From positions 1,723,569-1,787,568 of the forward strand of contig JAAOMT010000664.1 of the NCBI GenBank assembly GCA_016748015.1: a DNA stretch of 64,000 nt, in the 5' to 3' direction. Position 1 is the first letter of the stretch. The number at the start of each line of letters is the position of its first letter. Below are positions 48,901 through 58,624 of this stretch, one piece after another. The notes beneath the pieces were generated by a model. That model ran no database searches. It saw only the letters and a list, made by a program, of their open reading frames with translations, and was not told the DNA's origin. The position numbers and the translations under genes are program-made. This stretch comes from Geosiphon pyriformis. Taxonomy: Eukaryota > Glomeromycota > Glomeromycetes > Archaeosporales > Geosiphonaceae.

Positions 48901-51289
48901 AATTCATCGGTATATGTTAAATCCTCCGATTCTGAATATGAATCATCTGTTTTTTCTTTTTCTTTTTTGGTGGCTTTAATTCCCTCATTATTTTCTTCCA
49001 CTTTCGGATGTTTTATCTCCGGTTTTTGTCCATCTTCAACAATCTCCACGAATCTTTTCTTGCCCTTTTTGAGAGCTCCCTGACCAGGTCTTCGTGTACC
49101 TCGAGGTTTTTTTTTCATAAGATATTTTTCCAATTCTCCAAATACGCTTCCTCGAACAATATCAGCCTTTTCCGAAGGGTAATGATGATAATGATGATAA
49201 TGATGATGATAATGCGGTGGATTTGAACTAGAAAGCATCGAGTTAGAAATAAGCGATCCAGCGGGAGAAGCAAGTGATGGATCCACGACCATGCTATTGA
49301 AAGTGTTGATGGAGGCGGCTCCTCCAAAGGAAGAAGATAGAACGCTAGCTGACATGTGAGGATGTATGGGGCGTCCAGGTATTTTCGTTGTTAAGCTGCC
49401 AGTACCTTCTAGACTTTCATCGATAAAGACGGCTGTTACAGGAGAATCTTCCTCAATAGTAGCCCCCTCATCTACAGGTAAACCCTTCTTGAAAGGTATT
49501 GGGCATGAAACATCGGTCGCATAGCTAGGCGGATAAGGAGAATATCCGGTTGCATTTGCAGTTTCCAATTCTTCGACACGATTTTGCAGTGTGCTTACTT
49601 CGTTTCGCGACTCAGTAAGCAACTCACGATATTCTATAATATTTGATTTTAATTTATGGTTTGCCGATGAAAGCTCCTTTATCAGGGTAATTAAATGGGT
49701 ATTGGCTTCATTATTTGCCGATGACTGCTACAATGAAATTTCTTATTTTATTACTATTACAATTGAATTGGAACAACCAAACCAATTGTTGATTGTAAAA
49801 AATTACAATCTTTAGGAGAACACATACCTTAAACTCATCTCTTAGACGCTCATTTGATTCACGTAACATAGCTACAGCTTCTAATTTTCCTTTTGATCGG
49901 TGACTATCATTTTGGTCTCGCTTTAACCTTTCATACGAACTATGAAGTGCATCTATGAAATATTCAAATTAACATGAGAATTGTACGAGAAAGATTTAAG
50001 AGAGAAATGAAATCGTCAGATAATTTGAGCGAGAGCAAATATACCATATTTTCCTTTTATTTTTCGAACTCTAGCTTCGGCTGCACTCTCAGCTTTACGA
50101 GCTACAGTTAGCTCTTGTTTCAAGTCTTCCATTTGTCTTCTTAAGTCTTCCTCTCTTTGCTCACTTCTTTCGCCTTTTATATTATCAGCCATTAACAGCT
50201 TGATTTCATGATCACGTTTCTCAAGTTCTTTGACAAGATCACGTACTCTGGCATCACTTGCTTCGAGTGCGGTAGTTAATGTATCATTTTTCTAAAGGAC
50301 ATAAATCAGTAAAGAGATTTTTTTCTAAAAAGACAGCTAGAATATTTGCAGAAATGAAGATACCCTTTCAACTAAACTCTTTTGTCGTTGTGCATCATCT
50401 AATTGACGTTCCAAGGAAAATTGTGTTTGTTCAAGTTCCCGAACCAGTTCCAATATTTCTGCTTTTTCACGTTGATTATCCTCTCTCTCGATTTTCATTG
50501 TTCTTTGATCTTGTTGCATTTCCCGGATCAGATCTTTAAGTTCTTGAACTTCTTGTTCGGCTCGAGCACACTGAAATTTATACAAAGATGTAAAATTAAT
50601 AATCTCAAACATTTTTGAAACAAAATTCTGAGCGGTTGAATGTATATAAAATACCTGATGTTCCAATGCTTCCTGAAATTCCTCCATTTCTCTTTGATAA
50701 ACCTCATGTTTGTGTAAAAGTGCTTGGCCGACCTCTGGAGAATGGCAAAAGTATCCCGTTTAGCTTTCAAAAAGGAAAGGATTCAATTGTCCAGGTAACC
50801 AACACTTTATTAAAAATAAAGATTATTTAATTGGGTCACTCTGAGCTAAGTAGACTCCTTCCTTCTTGATGCTCGAAGCAATTTTATAATTGCCTCTTGA
50901 GCAGTCGTCTCGGTTTCACAGCTAAAGTTAGGTTGGCGGTGTAACTCACCGGCTGCCAGCCTTAACTCTTCTTCCATGGAACGTGAATTCCTGATAAAAG
51001 TTGTTAAATTGGGACAGTTCTCTCGACCGCAACAACATTCAAGGAGTAGTGGTGATCGAGGTGCAGGTGAAGTACCCCAAAAAGGTGTTCCTGGAGGAGG
51101 TACCTCAAATCTAGAAAAGCTTCCTACTCGAGAGCGTGGAACAGGAATGGCCAAAGTCTCATCTTCACTACCGGAATCGACTGTGAGGTTTTGTTGTTGA
51201 ATATTTGAAGACAGACTATAAGGGGAGTATGAGCGAGAAATGGAAGTGTTTAAGGGTGGAATCGAATCACCAAAGTTGCGGAAGCTCAT
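45950..51289 (-). CDS. Large coiled-coil protein with N-terminal CCCG-C motif and low-complexity C-terminal half
   Basis: I rebuilt seven exons: 51289-50950, 50734-50655, 50570-50364, 50291-50045, 49952-49828, 49727-48888 and 48595-45950. They total 4,485 bases (1,494 aa). Residues 1-80 are Ser/Pro-rich. C85, C86, C87 and C92 sit in a C-C-C-G-R-E-N-C motif, followed by L-R-L-A-A-E-V-G-Q-A-L-L-H-K-H-E and a long coiled coil to about 400. Residues about 440-600 include a His/Tyr run and a basic segment. A helical block at about 956-1106 (Y-Q-A-L-F-N-C-V-N-N-L to V-Q-V-S-Y-V-Q-K-V-E-E) is conserved-looking, flanked by Asn/Gln/Ser-rich tracts; an Asp run lies near the C-terminus. I recall similar cysteine-plus-coiled-coil proteins in other fungi, possibly linked to polarity or septation, but cannot assign a family. 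Alternative: the sixth exon splices to 48814-48770 and ends there (about 627 aa). The last exon has no ATG near its start, so I favour one gene. Confidence 0.75.
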
Positions 51290-52546
51290 GGTGATTCCCT
51301 AAGAACTCTACAGGTAAAATTGGGATAGGTGGCTAGTTATTTCCAAACAGAAATTGGTTGTCAATTGATCAATCGATCAACCTACAGGGTGTTAAAAAAG
51401 TTTTAAGTTTGGATCTCTCAAAATTTTATAATGTCTTCGTTCTTATGATACAATTAATAACTAGGTGGATATATTAGAAAGACATGTTAAATGTTTTAAC
51501 TATTGACCTTGGTGAGACTTTTCGCAATACTTAAAGTACTTAAATTTCGATTGCCTTAAGACTTGTTGGTAGGAAAAGTGAAAGAACTAGTCTCGGAGAG
51601 CCTCTTTTATTATATTATTATGCAAGTAGAATATCAATGAACAATGCAACTTAAATCCATATGACATCAATAATTACAGCATAGATCAATTCAAGTTAGT
51701 GATTCTGTTATAATAAATGATTTCTTGATTTGAGGAGTCAGAAAAGGAGGCTCTCCTGAGGGAAAAAGGAGGAAGAATTATGACATGTTCACACCATTTA
51801 AGTCTTACCTTATTAATCTGCTGATTTTCTTCAAATAGATCAATGACTTTCATTTAAATATTAAAGATGATAAGATCGTTCCATCATATTTTTAGTATAC
51901 TAAGCTGTATGATTCTATAACTTGAATATTCATATTTTTATTATAATTACATAGTAATAATAATTTTTGATATTAATTAAAAAATTGTTTACATTAATAA
52001 TGAAAAACTTTTTAAATTTTTAAATTAATATTATTAAAATAATAATATTTTTGGTATTTGATTTTTTATTGTTGTTTGAAATAACAATTAAAATAAAATT
52101 TCAATCAAGTTTTTATTTAATTTTAATATTGGACATTAATAATTTTTAAATTTTTTTTTAATATATATTTTATTTTAAGCAATAATAAAATTATATATTA
52201 ATAATCTTAATTTATTTAAATATTCAATAATTAATTAAACTGAGATAAATATTTTTTTTATTAATACTTTAATAAAATATAATTTAATTATTATCTAATA
52301 CAATACAACAAATTAAGTGTTTTAAATTAAACATAACTTATATATTTTATACATATAACTAGTCATTTAAATCAGCCAAAACTAAATTAAATTGAATCTA
52401 TAAAAACAAACTTACTCAAAAAAAACATCTTATATATAAATTACAATTAAACTTTTATTATTAAAAACTTAAATTAGTTAACTATATAATAGTTTTATTT
52501 GTTTTAAAATTATTATTAAAAACTTGAAGTTTTTAAATTACTATTA
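51290..52546. other. Intergenic and AT-rich region upstream of the coiled-coil gene
   Basis: 51290-51900 has near-genic composition and probably includes the promoter and 5' UTR. From about 51900 the sequence becomes almost pure A+T. Nothing coding was recognised; 52320-52500 shows weak similarity to the LINE 3' tail but is too degraded to annotate separately. Confidence 0.55.
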
Positions 52547-52697
52547 TTTTTGCAAAATTTTTTTTTTTTTATTTTTTTATTTAACAAGCGAGACCCAAAT
52601 ACTACCTAAACTATGATATCACAAAAGGAATTATATTATAGACGTAAATCATGTGTTTTCTACACGTGATCAGACACTTGGCCCAATCAAGGGCTCA

Positions 52698-52841
52698 CTA
52701 TGCTAAATCAAAAGTAGGTAAGAATAATCTCAACTCATGAATTCTCTCTATGATACCATTTAGATTCCTAGAATCAAAAATAAACTCACTAAGAAACAAT
52801 CTAGTAGACTCAATATTGCCTCTGGTTTCAACACCAGACAT
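52698..52841 (-). CDS. 47-codon ORF immediately after LINE-4 ORF1
   Basis: An ATG at 52841 lies three bases after the ORF1 stop and opens a 47-codon frame (M-S-G-V-E-T-R-G-N-I...F-D-L-A). The position is that of ORF2 in LINE-2, but the peptide has no endonuclease motif. It may be the fused remnant of the two ends of ORF2 after loss of the middle, a new short ORF, or chance. It stops just before the conserved 3' tail. Confidence 0.35.
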   Translation of the reverse strand: MSGVETRGNIESTRLFLSEFIFDSRNLNGIIERIHELRLFLPTFDLA

Positions 52842-52844
52842 TTG

Positions 52845-54821
52845 TCACAAAGCAATAATATGCTTAATAGTGTCTTTACTTAAAAAAGAAGGCTTAGCAG
52901 CCAAAACACCATCATAATCTATATTACCAAAGTCAACCTCAGATCTAAGACAAGCAATGTCTTTAGAAACTCCAACCATAAGGTTAGCAAAATTGTTAGC
53001 AGCACTTTTCATGGAAATGATATCTTTCTCGATCTGAACAGTCTTAATGGCATTATCATCAAAAAGACGAGACACCAAAGCAACCAAAGAACCAACAGGC
53101 TCAACAATAGACTTAATCAGAGCAGCCAAATCCGAAATCTGCTTTTCCAAAGAGTCTAACCTGGAACTAACAATGGGATCAGCAGCAGAAGCTGAAAAAG
53201 CCACTAAAGGAAGAAACTCAGAAAGACCAGAAGGAGCAGCAGCCTTGGCATATGAAGCAGAATCCACAAAACAAGACTTGAAAACCTTGGGAACCTTGGG
53301 AGTGGGAGGTGGAGAAATCTTGCAATCTGTGGCCAGATAGCCCATTTTTTGACACCTAAAGCAGTGCCAGCAGCCAGGAGTTTCCCACCAGATATGACAT
53401 TTCCTTAGAGTACCAGTCTTGACTACAGCAGAATCCAAATTGCCTTGAGAGTCAAACATAACCAAAGCAAACTGGGAATGATGACCAGAATCAGGAAAAC
53501 GAGGGATGAAACATGTTCGACCACCAATCTGAGAAATCATATCACTGATTTCAAAGGCAGTACAACCAGAGGGAAGGTTGACCAATTTGGCCTTAAACTT
53601 ATCACAAGACAAAATAGTCTCATTTTGATTCACCAGAGAGAGAATTCTAACACTATCCTTGCCCATCAAGACTAACCAATGCTTCAAGACAGACACAGCA
53701 GAATCCAACTTATCAAAATAAACCACCACGTACTGCCAAATGCCAGCAGGCTTCAGCACAACATGAGCAACACTACCAAACACACTGAAAGCCAACTTAA
53801 CGTCAGCAGCAGACACACCCAAAGGCACATCACACAGCACAACAGCAGCAGGAGAGGAACCAAATTCAGAAACCACCAAAGACTTGGCAATTTTGAGAGT
53901 GGCCAAATGAACAGAGCTTGTAATCTCAACCAGAAATGCAGCTTCCAAAGATTGTTAAGAAGCAAACTCCACACAGAAAAGCTTCACATTATCTTTTGAA
54001 ACAGATTTAGCATCCAAAAAACCATGCACAGACTGAAAAACAGCCTTAACATGAGCCAATTTGATTCTGAAAGTAGTACTAGGCACCAGAGTAGAGGCCA
54101 CCCACCCAGCAAACCTTTGACGACTAGTAATAGTTTTCCAAGCACCACCAGAAATAACATCAGAAACTAAAGGAGGAGATGAATCAGTTTCCATTTGATC
54201 AGCCCAGTTTCCAAGAACAGGTGACTCAACAGAAGAAGATTATTTTGCTTCTAAAACCGACAATGATCTGCCAGAAGACACCACATTTGGCAATACAGCC
54301 AGTGGTTGATCTTGACCCATCTTGGATGATATGCCAGATGATGCTATAGAGATCTTATTTAAGATCTCATTGGAAACTACAAAGGGGTTCGGTGTAACAA
54401 TAGCAGAGATAAGTGACTACTCCCACTTTTCTGAACTTCTGGTCTTTTTGACCATTTTTTTTAAAAAGGTGGTGCTAAAAGCACCAGGTGTTGAATCTAT
54501 AGAGGAGAAGACCAGCTTATTCACTGGTCTATTATTAAAAACTTTTGGGCTCTTGGTTGGGATGAAGGCAACACTGGGACTAACCCAGATGTGTCTTTTT
54601 GAGGGAACTTTGACTGGTAAGAAACCAGCCAAAGATGAGAAAGTTGCTTCAGTGGCTACCAAAGGCAGCTTATCACGATTACTGGGTAAGAAGAAGGCTT
54701 CTAAAACGTTTTGCCTAGTTGTTTCTACAACAAAGAAAGCTCCTCTGGTTGAAATTTTATTAGATATCTTAGGACAAATATCAGGTGCAGCTCTTTTACT
54801 CTTTGCTCTAGTTGTGGTCAT
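52845..54821 (-). pseudogene. LINE-4 ORF1: RRM-like and zinc-knuckle protein
   Basis: One frame from ATG 54821 (M-T-T-T-R-A-K-S-K) to TGA 52847-52845, 659 codons, with stops near 54417, 54240 and 53955; the last two are TAA. The N-terminal part is basic and Ser/Thr/Pro-rich. Two RRM-like units follow (V-V-L-C-D-V-P-L-G-V and A-K-L-V-N-L-P-S-G-C), and G-I-W-Q-Y-V-V-V-Y-F-D-K matches the corresponding LINE-2 ORF1 segment. The knuckle is C-W-H-C-F-R-C-Q-K-M-G-Y-L-A-T-D-C, whose usual His is Tyr. The C-terminal 150 residues have a heptad pattern (L-D-S-L-E-K-Q-I-S-D-L) expected of a trimer-forming coiled coil. It diverges from LINE-1/2/3 ORF1, so it represents another subfamily. Confidence 0.82.
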
Positions 54822-54997
54822 AAAATTAAGGAGACAAAGAGTGTTTTTATTTTATTTTATTTTTTTTATTTATAAAAAAATTTGGGTTTTTATTAAAAAT
54901 AATAATATTATTATTATTTTATTTATTTTAAAATTTATTAAATAAAAAAAACTTTTATTTGTTTTAAATTTTTCAAAAAAAAAAAATTTTTGCAAAA

Positions 54998-55994
54998 AAG
55001 TTTTTGTTTTATTTTATTATATTTTTTATTATTTTACAAAATACAAATTTTTTTGTTTTAAATTTAATAATTATTATCAAATATAATATAGATTAATAAT
55101 ATAATAAAAAATTTCTTTCTCTTCTATGTCTCTAATTCTTCAAAAAACATTTTTTCGAAAAAGAAGTTTTTTATTTTTTATTTTTTTTATTAGTTTTTTA
55201 CAACATTTTTCAAATAAATAATCTCTTTATAGTAAACCTAATAGCTGTTTTAAGTAACAGTATATCAAAAAAAAAAAGCATTTAAGGAAGCTTTTTACAA
55301 TTCTGTTGGGATTTTTTTCCAAAAAAAAAAGATTTTAGTTGGCAATATTAAGTATTTTAATAATAAAAAAAATATTTCTCTGGTTAAACTTGATATTAGC
55401 AGTAATATATACTCAAATAAAAACAGTGTATTTGGTAACAACAAAGATAATAGTATGTTTTTAAATGTTAGTAATAGCTTTTTTCTTGGTTAGCAACAAA
55501 TATTTCTAAAGTAAAAAGAGCAGATATTAGTCTGAAATGTGGTTTTTTTATTAATACAATTAATTATGACATAGATAAAAATAAAAGATCTCTCTTTTTT
55601 TTATTCAATATCTTTTTAGACCAAAAATAAATCAATTCAAAAATAGTAAAAACTCAGATTAAAGTGTTTGTTAAAAAAAATTTTGTTTTTAACATTAAAT
55701 TTTCTGTAATAAAAAAAAATTGACTACTATAAAAACTTTAAGTAATTAAAAAATGTTTTTATTAATTAATAGTTTTAGGAAGAAGTCATTATTTCTTTAA
55801 AATTTAAAGAAATTATTAGATCTATATTTATGTAAAAAAAGCATAAACAAAGTTATATTATTGGCTAAAAAGAAAAGAATTAAAGTAAATAGCAATCTTA
55901 AAAGACAAAGAATTAAGTCAAATTGGACTGTAATAATCAAAAAAATTCCCATAGATATGTTAAAAAAAATAATTATTATTGTTATCAATAAAAT
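54998..55994 (+). mobile_element. LINE-5: decayed 5' part of a LINE (plus strand)
   Basis: A strongly AT-shifted relic. The segment 55860-55990 reads I-K-V-N-S-N-L-K-R, then W-T-V-I-I-K-K-I-P-I-D-M, and matches the RRM-like block of LINE-1 and LINE-3 ORF1 (M-I-I-K-K-I-S-V-D-L). Upstream, 55100-55600 shows weaker similarity to LINE 5' ends. The relic is cut at about 55995 by the LTR of element C. The remaining part is not in the window. Confidence 0.6.
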
Positions 55995-57432
55995 TTTAAC
56001 CATTAAATTAACATAAAATTACTTTTATAATTTTTATTATTAATTAGCATATATCAAATATTATTTCAATTATTACTTATTATTTAATCAAATTATTGAA
56101 TATTACTAGTTAATTAATAACCCAATTTGTATAATAGAAAGTAAGATAATTAGATTACATAATACTCTAAACTATATAACATTCAAAATTTGCTAAAATT
56201 TGCCAAAATTCGTAAAATATCTTAATAATTTACCAAAATTATTTATAGTTTGTAAAAACAACTTGTAATTTGTCAAAATATATCATTAGTTTGTCGAAAT
56301 TATAGCAAAAAAAAAATTCAAGTTTATAGAATAGTATTATAACAAGTTGTATAAAAAAAAAACTTCTTTTTTTAAGAAAATATATCTTACTTAAAATCAT
56401 CTTAGTTAGAATTAATTATTTTATATATATCTTTACAAGAAAACAAAATAAAAAATTAAATACTTTGAAAACCCAACTTTTTTAAAATAATTACATTTAA
56501 CATTCTTTGAAACCCAATTAATATTTTTGAAATTAATTAACTACCAATTTCAATAAATCTGTTAGTAATTTCAGATTTGAACAAAAAACGATTTCCTCAA
56601 CAAAATTCTATTTTTTTTACATTTTTGTTATTTTTTTTATTTTTTTATTATAATTATTAAGGTAGTCTACAGACAAAATTTCTGTAAAAAAGTTGACTTT
56701 TTTAGCAAAGTAACTACACATTTTTAGGGAGCTTTCAGATAAGCAATTCCTAAAAATAAGTTGATATTTACTATAATATAATTATATAAAATAACTGATA
56801 CAAAATTGGCCATTCTACTTATAAGGCCAATAGTTCAAATTATAAGAGATAATTTGAAGATAAATTCAATTATTGGAGATTTAATAGCTTTTAATAAACA
56901 TGAATTAAACAATAAACTAATATTAACAACATTTAAGAAAAGAGACCAAAAACCTTCAATAATATTTGGTGCTCTTCTATAAAAATAACACAGCAATAAC
57001 AGCTTCAAAGTAGTGACCACATTAAACATAACAACTCTAGAATACTATTAGTTAATTTACACTTACTACAAACAATAATTTAAAATTCAAGATAAAATTA
57101 CAGTTTTTAAGAAAACACTTTTTCAATACATTAAAAATTAAATCAATAAATACTTTTTTAGAGACTACAATATTACAAAAGTCAAGTAAAATCTTCTTAA
57201 AAATATCATTTATTACTCAAATAGAAATCCAGAAAACATTAGTGCTAATAGTTATGCTACTTATTTTGAAAAACTTGATTATAATATTATTATATTTTAC
57301 AAAGAAAAGTATTCTGTAAACTCACAATTTATTTTTGAACTTAAATCTGAATTTAAAACAAACAAAAAAATATGTAACCAATTTACACAACATTTAATAC
57401 ACCAAAAACAATCTTTTAATACTTGTAAACAC
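55995..57432 (+). mobile_element. Gypsy element C: decayed LTR, leader and gag start
   Basis: An LTR of about 970 bases (55995-56964) that aligns with LTR D along its whole length, with numerous C-to-T and G-to-A differences. The terminal repeats are degraded (TTTTAACCA and CAATAATA). The primer-binding site (TTTGGTGCTCTTC) at 56965 is intact. The leader and gag start (to 57432) match 58412-58860, including S-E-N-I-S-A-type codons that are now AT-rich. The sequence stops at 57432, where element D is inserted. Confidence 0.88.
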
Positions 57433-58411
57433 TGTTACCAGACGAAATTAGAGATATTATTTAGCATGAAATTATCTTTATAATTTCTATCATTAATTAA
57501 CATATATTATCATTTCAAATTATTACTTAATATATTAGCAAAATGTCCAAAATTATCATTTAATTAATAACCCAATTTGTACATAACACAAATGTAACCT
57601 AATCATAATGATTAATCATGCAATACCCCAAACTATGTAACATTCAAAAAGTTTGCCAAAATTTGTAGAAATTTGCCAAAATAATTGATAGTTTACCAAA
57701 ATATCTAATAGTTTGCAAAAATAACTTATAGTTTGTCAAAATGTATCTTTAGTTCAGTGAAATTGTAGAAAAGAACAAAGTTTAAGTTCATAGAATAGTG
57801 TTACAACAAGTTGTATAAAAGAAAAGCTTTTCTCTTCAAGAAAATGTATCTTACTTTAGATTTATCTCTTAAAACCGTTCCTATACACACAAAAAGAAAT
57901 AAATATCAAATAATTCGAAAAAAAAACCAAATTCTTTAATTATTGTACTTGGAAAATTCCCAAAACCCAACTAACATTTCGAAATTGATTAGCTACCAAT
58001 TTCAGTAAACTGTTAGTGACTCCAAGCCTGGATAGAAAACGTTCCCTTGATAAAATCCTATTTCTTTTATATTTTTTTTATTTATTTTTTTTCTTATTAC
58101 AATCATTAGGGTAGCCTACAGACAAGATTCCTGTAGAAGAGTTGACTTTCACAGCAAAGTAACTATACATTTTAGTGAGCTTCCAGACGAGCAATTCCTG
58201 GGAAAGAGTTGACATTTACTACAATGTAACTATACAAGTAACTGGTACAGAATTGGCCATTCCACTCATAAGCTCAGCAAGTTCAAATTATAGGAGATAA
58301 TTTGAAAATAAATTCAGTTACTGGAGGTCCAACTACTTCCTGGAAACGTGAATTCACAACGAAACAACATTAACAACATTTAAGAAAAGAGACCAAAAAT
58401 CTCTGGTAACA
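57433..58411 (+). repeat. 5' LTR of gypsy element D (979 bp)
   Basis: Starts TGTTACCAG and ends CTGGTAACA, a perfect 9-base terminal inverted repeat. Contains the GTTTGCCAAAAT-like unit array (57650-57763), the TATA box (57814-57821) and the downstream hairpin. It lies inside gag of element C. Confidence 0.95.
57814..57832 (+). promoter_or_regulatory. LTR TATA box and adjacent palindrome
   Basis: TATAAAAG at 57814-57821 overlaps GAAAAGCTTTTC (57821-57832), a perfect 12-base palindrome. The TATA box and an inverted repeat at this place are conserved in LTRs A and B, where the arms are AAGAAGAG-type. This is the probable U3 promoter, with transcription starting shortly downstream. Confidence 0.7.
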
Positions 58412-58430
58412 TTTGGTGCTCTTCTATGGA
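58412..58430 (+). other. Primer-binding site of gypsy element D
   Basis: After the LTR terminus come two T residues and then TGGTGCTCTTCTATGG (58414-58429), complementary to a tRNA 3' end GAGCACCA. Element A (TGGTGCTCTCCCATGG) and element C carry the same site. Confidence 0.72.
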
Positions 58431-58624
58431 AATAACACAGCAACAACAAATTCAAAGTGGCAACTGCCTCAGACATCACAACCTTAGAGTACTATCAATC
58501 AATTTATACACACTGCAAATAACAATTTGAAATACGCAACCAATTCATAGCTTTCAAGAAAACACTTTTTCAATACATCAAAAATTGAATCAACGACTAC
58601 CTTTTTGAAAACTATAACATTACA

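Larger units (their letters stand above)
52547..54997 (-). mobile_element. LINE-4: ORF1-only non-autonomous LINE derivative
   Basis: The body is about 52558-54986 (2.4 kb) on the minus strand. TTTTTGCAAAA occurs at 52547-52557, directly before the T-rich (poly-A) end, and again at 54987-54997, an 11-bp target duplication. Inside are an AT-rich 5' leader, a long ORF1 (54821-52845), a 47-codon ORF and a 3' tail related to that of LINE-2 and LINE-3. Endonuclease, RT, RNase H and the zinc tail are absent. The GC content is clearly higher than the surroundings and only three in-frame stops occur in 659 codons, so the insertion is young. This resembles half-LINEs such as mammalian HAL1, which retain ORF1 and use the autonomous element's enzyme. 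Confidence 0.8.

Noticed and set aside
49179-49213. GAT/ATG trinucleotide repeat as a separate microsatellite feature
   Set aside because: It lies in an exon and encodes a His/Tyr run in the same frame as the coiled-coil protein; noted there instead.
54322-54945. 207-codon plus-strand ORF
   Set aside because: It lies opposite the N-terminal part of LINE-4 ORF1, which shows a plausible start, basic N-terminus and same-frame continuation. The plus frame ends in poly-Lys/Ile from A/T runs.
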